The notes under the pieces are model-generated. The model was given only the letters and a program-made list of their open reading frames with translations, was not told the DNA's origin and searched no databases. From NCBI GenBank assembly GCA_039545355.1, contig BCJJ01000011.1, positions 206,702 to 270,701 of the forward strand: a stretch of DNA of 64,000 nt. The letters are read 5' to 3'. Numbering within the stretch: the stretch's first letter is position 1; each line of letters starts with the position of its first letter. The position numbers and the translations under genes are program-made. Shown here piece by piece: positions 61,729 to 64,000 of the stretch. The DNA is from Trichosporon coremiiforme (Eukaryota > Basidiomycota > Tremellomycetes > Trichosporonales > Trichosporonaceae).

Positions 61729-64000
61729 TTAGACAGGCCCAACAAGCTGGAACAGCAGCCTGCGCACGATGCCCGACAGACTCTCGGGCGAGTGCACGTA
61801 GCTGTCCATGACCATCGCCAGCGCCGTGGCGCCCAGCACCGTGTCCCCAAACGGCACGACGGGGACCCACGCCCTCTTCCGCGCGCTGGCCCACGCACTC
61901 TCCAGCGCCTTGGGGAAGACGTACATGGCCAGTTCCGTGCGCCTCTTGCTCTCCTCGGCAAACAGCGACAGGGCATTGATGAAACCCATGATCCAGAACG
62001 TCTCCTTGCGCGCGAGGAGGGAACGGAGGAGCCCCGCAAGACCCGTACCGGGGAACTTGCCCGTGGTCTCGAGCGCGTTCGAGCGCAGACAGAAGAGCGC
62101 CTGGTTGATGATGATGAAGAAGCCGAGGAAGGAGCAGGAGCGTGTAATGCCCATCGTGATGCGGGCCAGCATGCGCAGCGGATCCTTTGCGAACGCGTGC
62201 CGCCGCAGCACAAGGGGCGGGATCAGGTGCAGCGCGCCGTACACGGGCAGCATAAAGCGGAAGGTGCGGAAGAAGCGCTCGACGAGCGTGTAGCCGCAGC
62301 TCTCGGTCCAGGGGTGCGTGATGCTGCACGGAATGTGGCGGTTGGCCTTTGCCCCGCCCCGAACGCGCTCCAGCAACTGCCGCAGCTCGTGCACATTGTT
62401 CTCCGTCACGCCCTTGCTCGTGAGCGCGAGCTTGATGTGCTCGGGATGAATGACGTTCTCGCGTACAGCTGTGCGATTACTGGCCACTGCAAAGGTGGGC
62501 ACGCCGCTAGCGCTCTGGATCCAGTTGTAGTAGTCCCTCGGGATGGTTTCGGGCGCAAGCAGGAAGCCAAACATGATCTGCCCGCAGCACAGGCCGAAGA
62601 GCACAATGTTGCCGAACGGGATGTGCACGCCCGCCTGGGGCGCGTACTGGTTCCACGCGCCCTGCAGGCCGCGCACGAACATCTGCTGCGAGACGCCGCG
62701 CCGGCGGCCCGCCGTTTCCCAGAACAGCGCCAGGCTGGCGATGCCGCCCGCCGCGGCCGCGTGCCACCTGTGCTCCCCCTCGGAGCCTTCGCGCTCCGGA
62801 GGGCCGAAGGTCGGCTGCGAGAAGAGACCGGCACGCAGACGTTTCCGGATGTACGACGCTGGCGGCGCGAGCCGCAGCATGTGGTACGTGAGCGTGTTGA
62901 GGAATGTGAATGAGCCTTTTGGGGGTTAGCACGGGCCGGTGGCCGGGCGCACGAGCCAGCAGAGTTACTCACCAATCATCGCTCCGAAGCGCCAGCTGTC
63001 CTCGCCCACGATCGCGGTGCGGAGCTGCTGGACGGTGAGCTTCTTGCGCCGTCCCAGCGTCTTGAACAGGAGCAACACGACGTTGACGCCCGATCGAACC
63101 GTAAACGAGAGAATGAAGGAGCCTGCCGTCAGTGATGCCAGGGGGGATATGTGGCTTACGAAGCGCGCGCTTGGAGGCGAGCACAAAGGTCTGCTCCCCG
63201 TCGCGCGGGTAGAGGGGGTGGTCGTCCTTGTCGCGCCATACGAGCTCGCGGCCCGCACGCGCCACCTCGGCGACGAACCGTTCCCTCTGGTCTGGATTGG
63301 TGTGCAGCTGGACGAGGTTGTCGAACGAGGCAAACGAGATCGTGCGTCGGATCTGGTGCGCTCTGCGGAGGGATCAGCACATCTTCCGGGTACAGGGGCG
63401 ATCGGCGTATCGCGCGCAATCCGCGCTGCACGCAACAGTCACTCACGTCTCGGCGATACTGGGCGTCCCCGGATCGCTCGTGTTCAGGTTCCGCTTGCGG
63501 GGGTAGTACACGTGGTGCTGGACGTCGTCCTGTCCCTCGTCGGCTGATGTGAAGCGCAGGTGCTTGTGCACAGCCCTGCCGTGTGAGTGGGGGCTCGTGG
63601 AGAGACAGCTAGCGACGAACGATGTAGACGCCGCACGGCGGAGGTGCGGGTGGGGGCTGTCGGCGGCCTTCTCGTCCTGATGGTCATGGTCACGGTCGTG
63701 GTCGAGCTTCTCGACGGATGCATGCCCGTTCGATCGCGGCGGTGTCGCTGGCGTCGAGCTCGCGCCGTTGTTCGCCCCGCTGTTCAGGAGGATGCTCTCT
63801 ACAGCCTGGGCCTCGTGAGCCGACTCCTGCACGCCAGCGATCGTGGTGGCGCCGGACTTTGCCGCGATGGCGTCGATGGCTTCCATCGCCTCGGTGTCCG
63901 AGTCGGCGATCGACTCGACCAGCTCGACTAGCTCGTCTGCAATCTCAGACGCCATCTCAGCCTCCTCCAGTTCGGCCGCGACCTGTGCCTCGGCTCGCTG
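61729..64000 (-). CDS. TMEM135-like membrane protein (5' end outside window)
   Basis: Four exons are visible (64000-63447 open to the edge, 63362-63160, 63122-62973, 62915-61729), phases 2, 1 and 1, giving over 690 residues. The N-terminal part is acidic and His/Asp-rich (ELVESIADSDTEAMEAIDAI, HDRDHDHQDEK). Then comes HQIRRTISFASFDNLVQLH and a membrane region: LLLFKTLGRRKKLTVQQL, SFTFLNTLTYHML, GIASLALFWETAGRRRGVS, HIPFGNIVLFGLCCGQIMFG, then paired helices around TMGITRSCSFLGFFIIINQ and ETFWIMGFINALSLF. Repeated helix pairs with HPWTESCGYTLV and ARKETFWIMGF are typical of the TMEM135 family, found in peroxisomal or mitochondrial membranes; the location is inferred. One acceptor is AAG (62916). 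The start codon lies to the right of the window. Confidence 0.75.

Overview
The window is nuclear DNA of a fungus. Genes are split by very short spliceosomal introns (mostly 33-60 bases) with GTGAGT/GTAAGT donors, a CTGAC or CTAAC branch site just before the acceptor, and mostly phase-1 junctions. Conserved genes (ATG12, FCP1, CWC2, SKI2), Zn2Cys6 and Myb regulators and intron-containing tRNAs fit a basidiomycete yeast of the Tremellomycetes. The F-box-like genes suggest Trichosporonales, but that placement is inference.

Layout. 1-9.7 kb is gene-poor and holds a three-repeat Myb regulator with unusually long introns and an F-box-like gene. 9.7-22.4 kb is a run of ten small minus-strand genes. 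Eight of them combine a short charged, helix-forming N-terminal region with a phase-1 intron of 33-67 bases and a divergent tail. I recognise no known family, and this is the best candidate for an undescribed system. The run is interrupted by a Tc1 relic (16.5 kb) and a 1.37-kb Tc1/mariner copy carrying one internal stop (20.4-21.8 kb). 23-27.4 kb has two TATA-driven mini-genes for a paralogous Cys-rich pair, a tRNA-Met and an apparently intact Tc1/mariner element with perfect 27-bp inverted repeats. 27.6-39.8 kb is a dense conserved block: ATG12, a secreted ricin-type lectin, FCP1, tRNA-Glu, CWC2, SKI2 and an OB-fold-like protein.

40-53 kb is again sparse. It carries a family of six small proteins with a C-terminal hydrophobic anchor and no signal peptide (four reading through, two broken), interleaved with a 430-residue secreted protein and its decayed paralogue. 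53.4-64 kb holds an alcohol acetyltransferase-like gene divergent from a SAM methyltransferase, a second F-box-like gene, a Zn2Cys6 regulator and a TMEM135-like membrane protein that runs off the right edge.

The core genes serve RNA metabolism (transcription recycling, splicing, exosome-linked decay) and autophagy. The lineage-specific arrays look like fast-evolving, duplicating and decaying families. Gene models were made by hand from splice signals and reading-phase continuity; they are consistent with the sequence but not checked against RNA.
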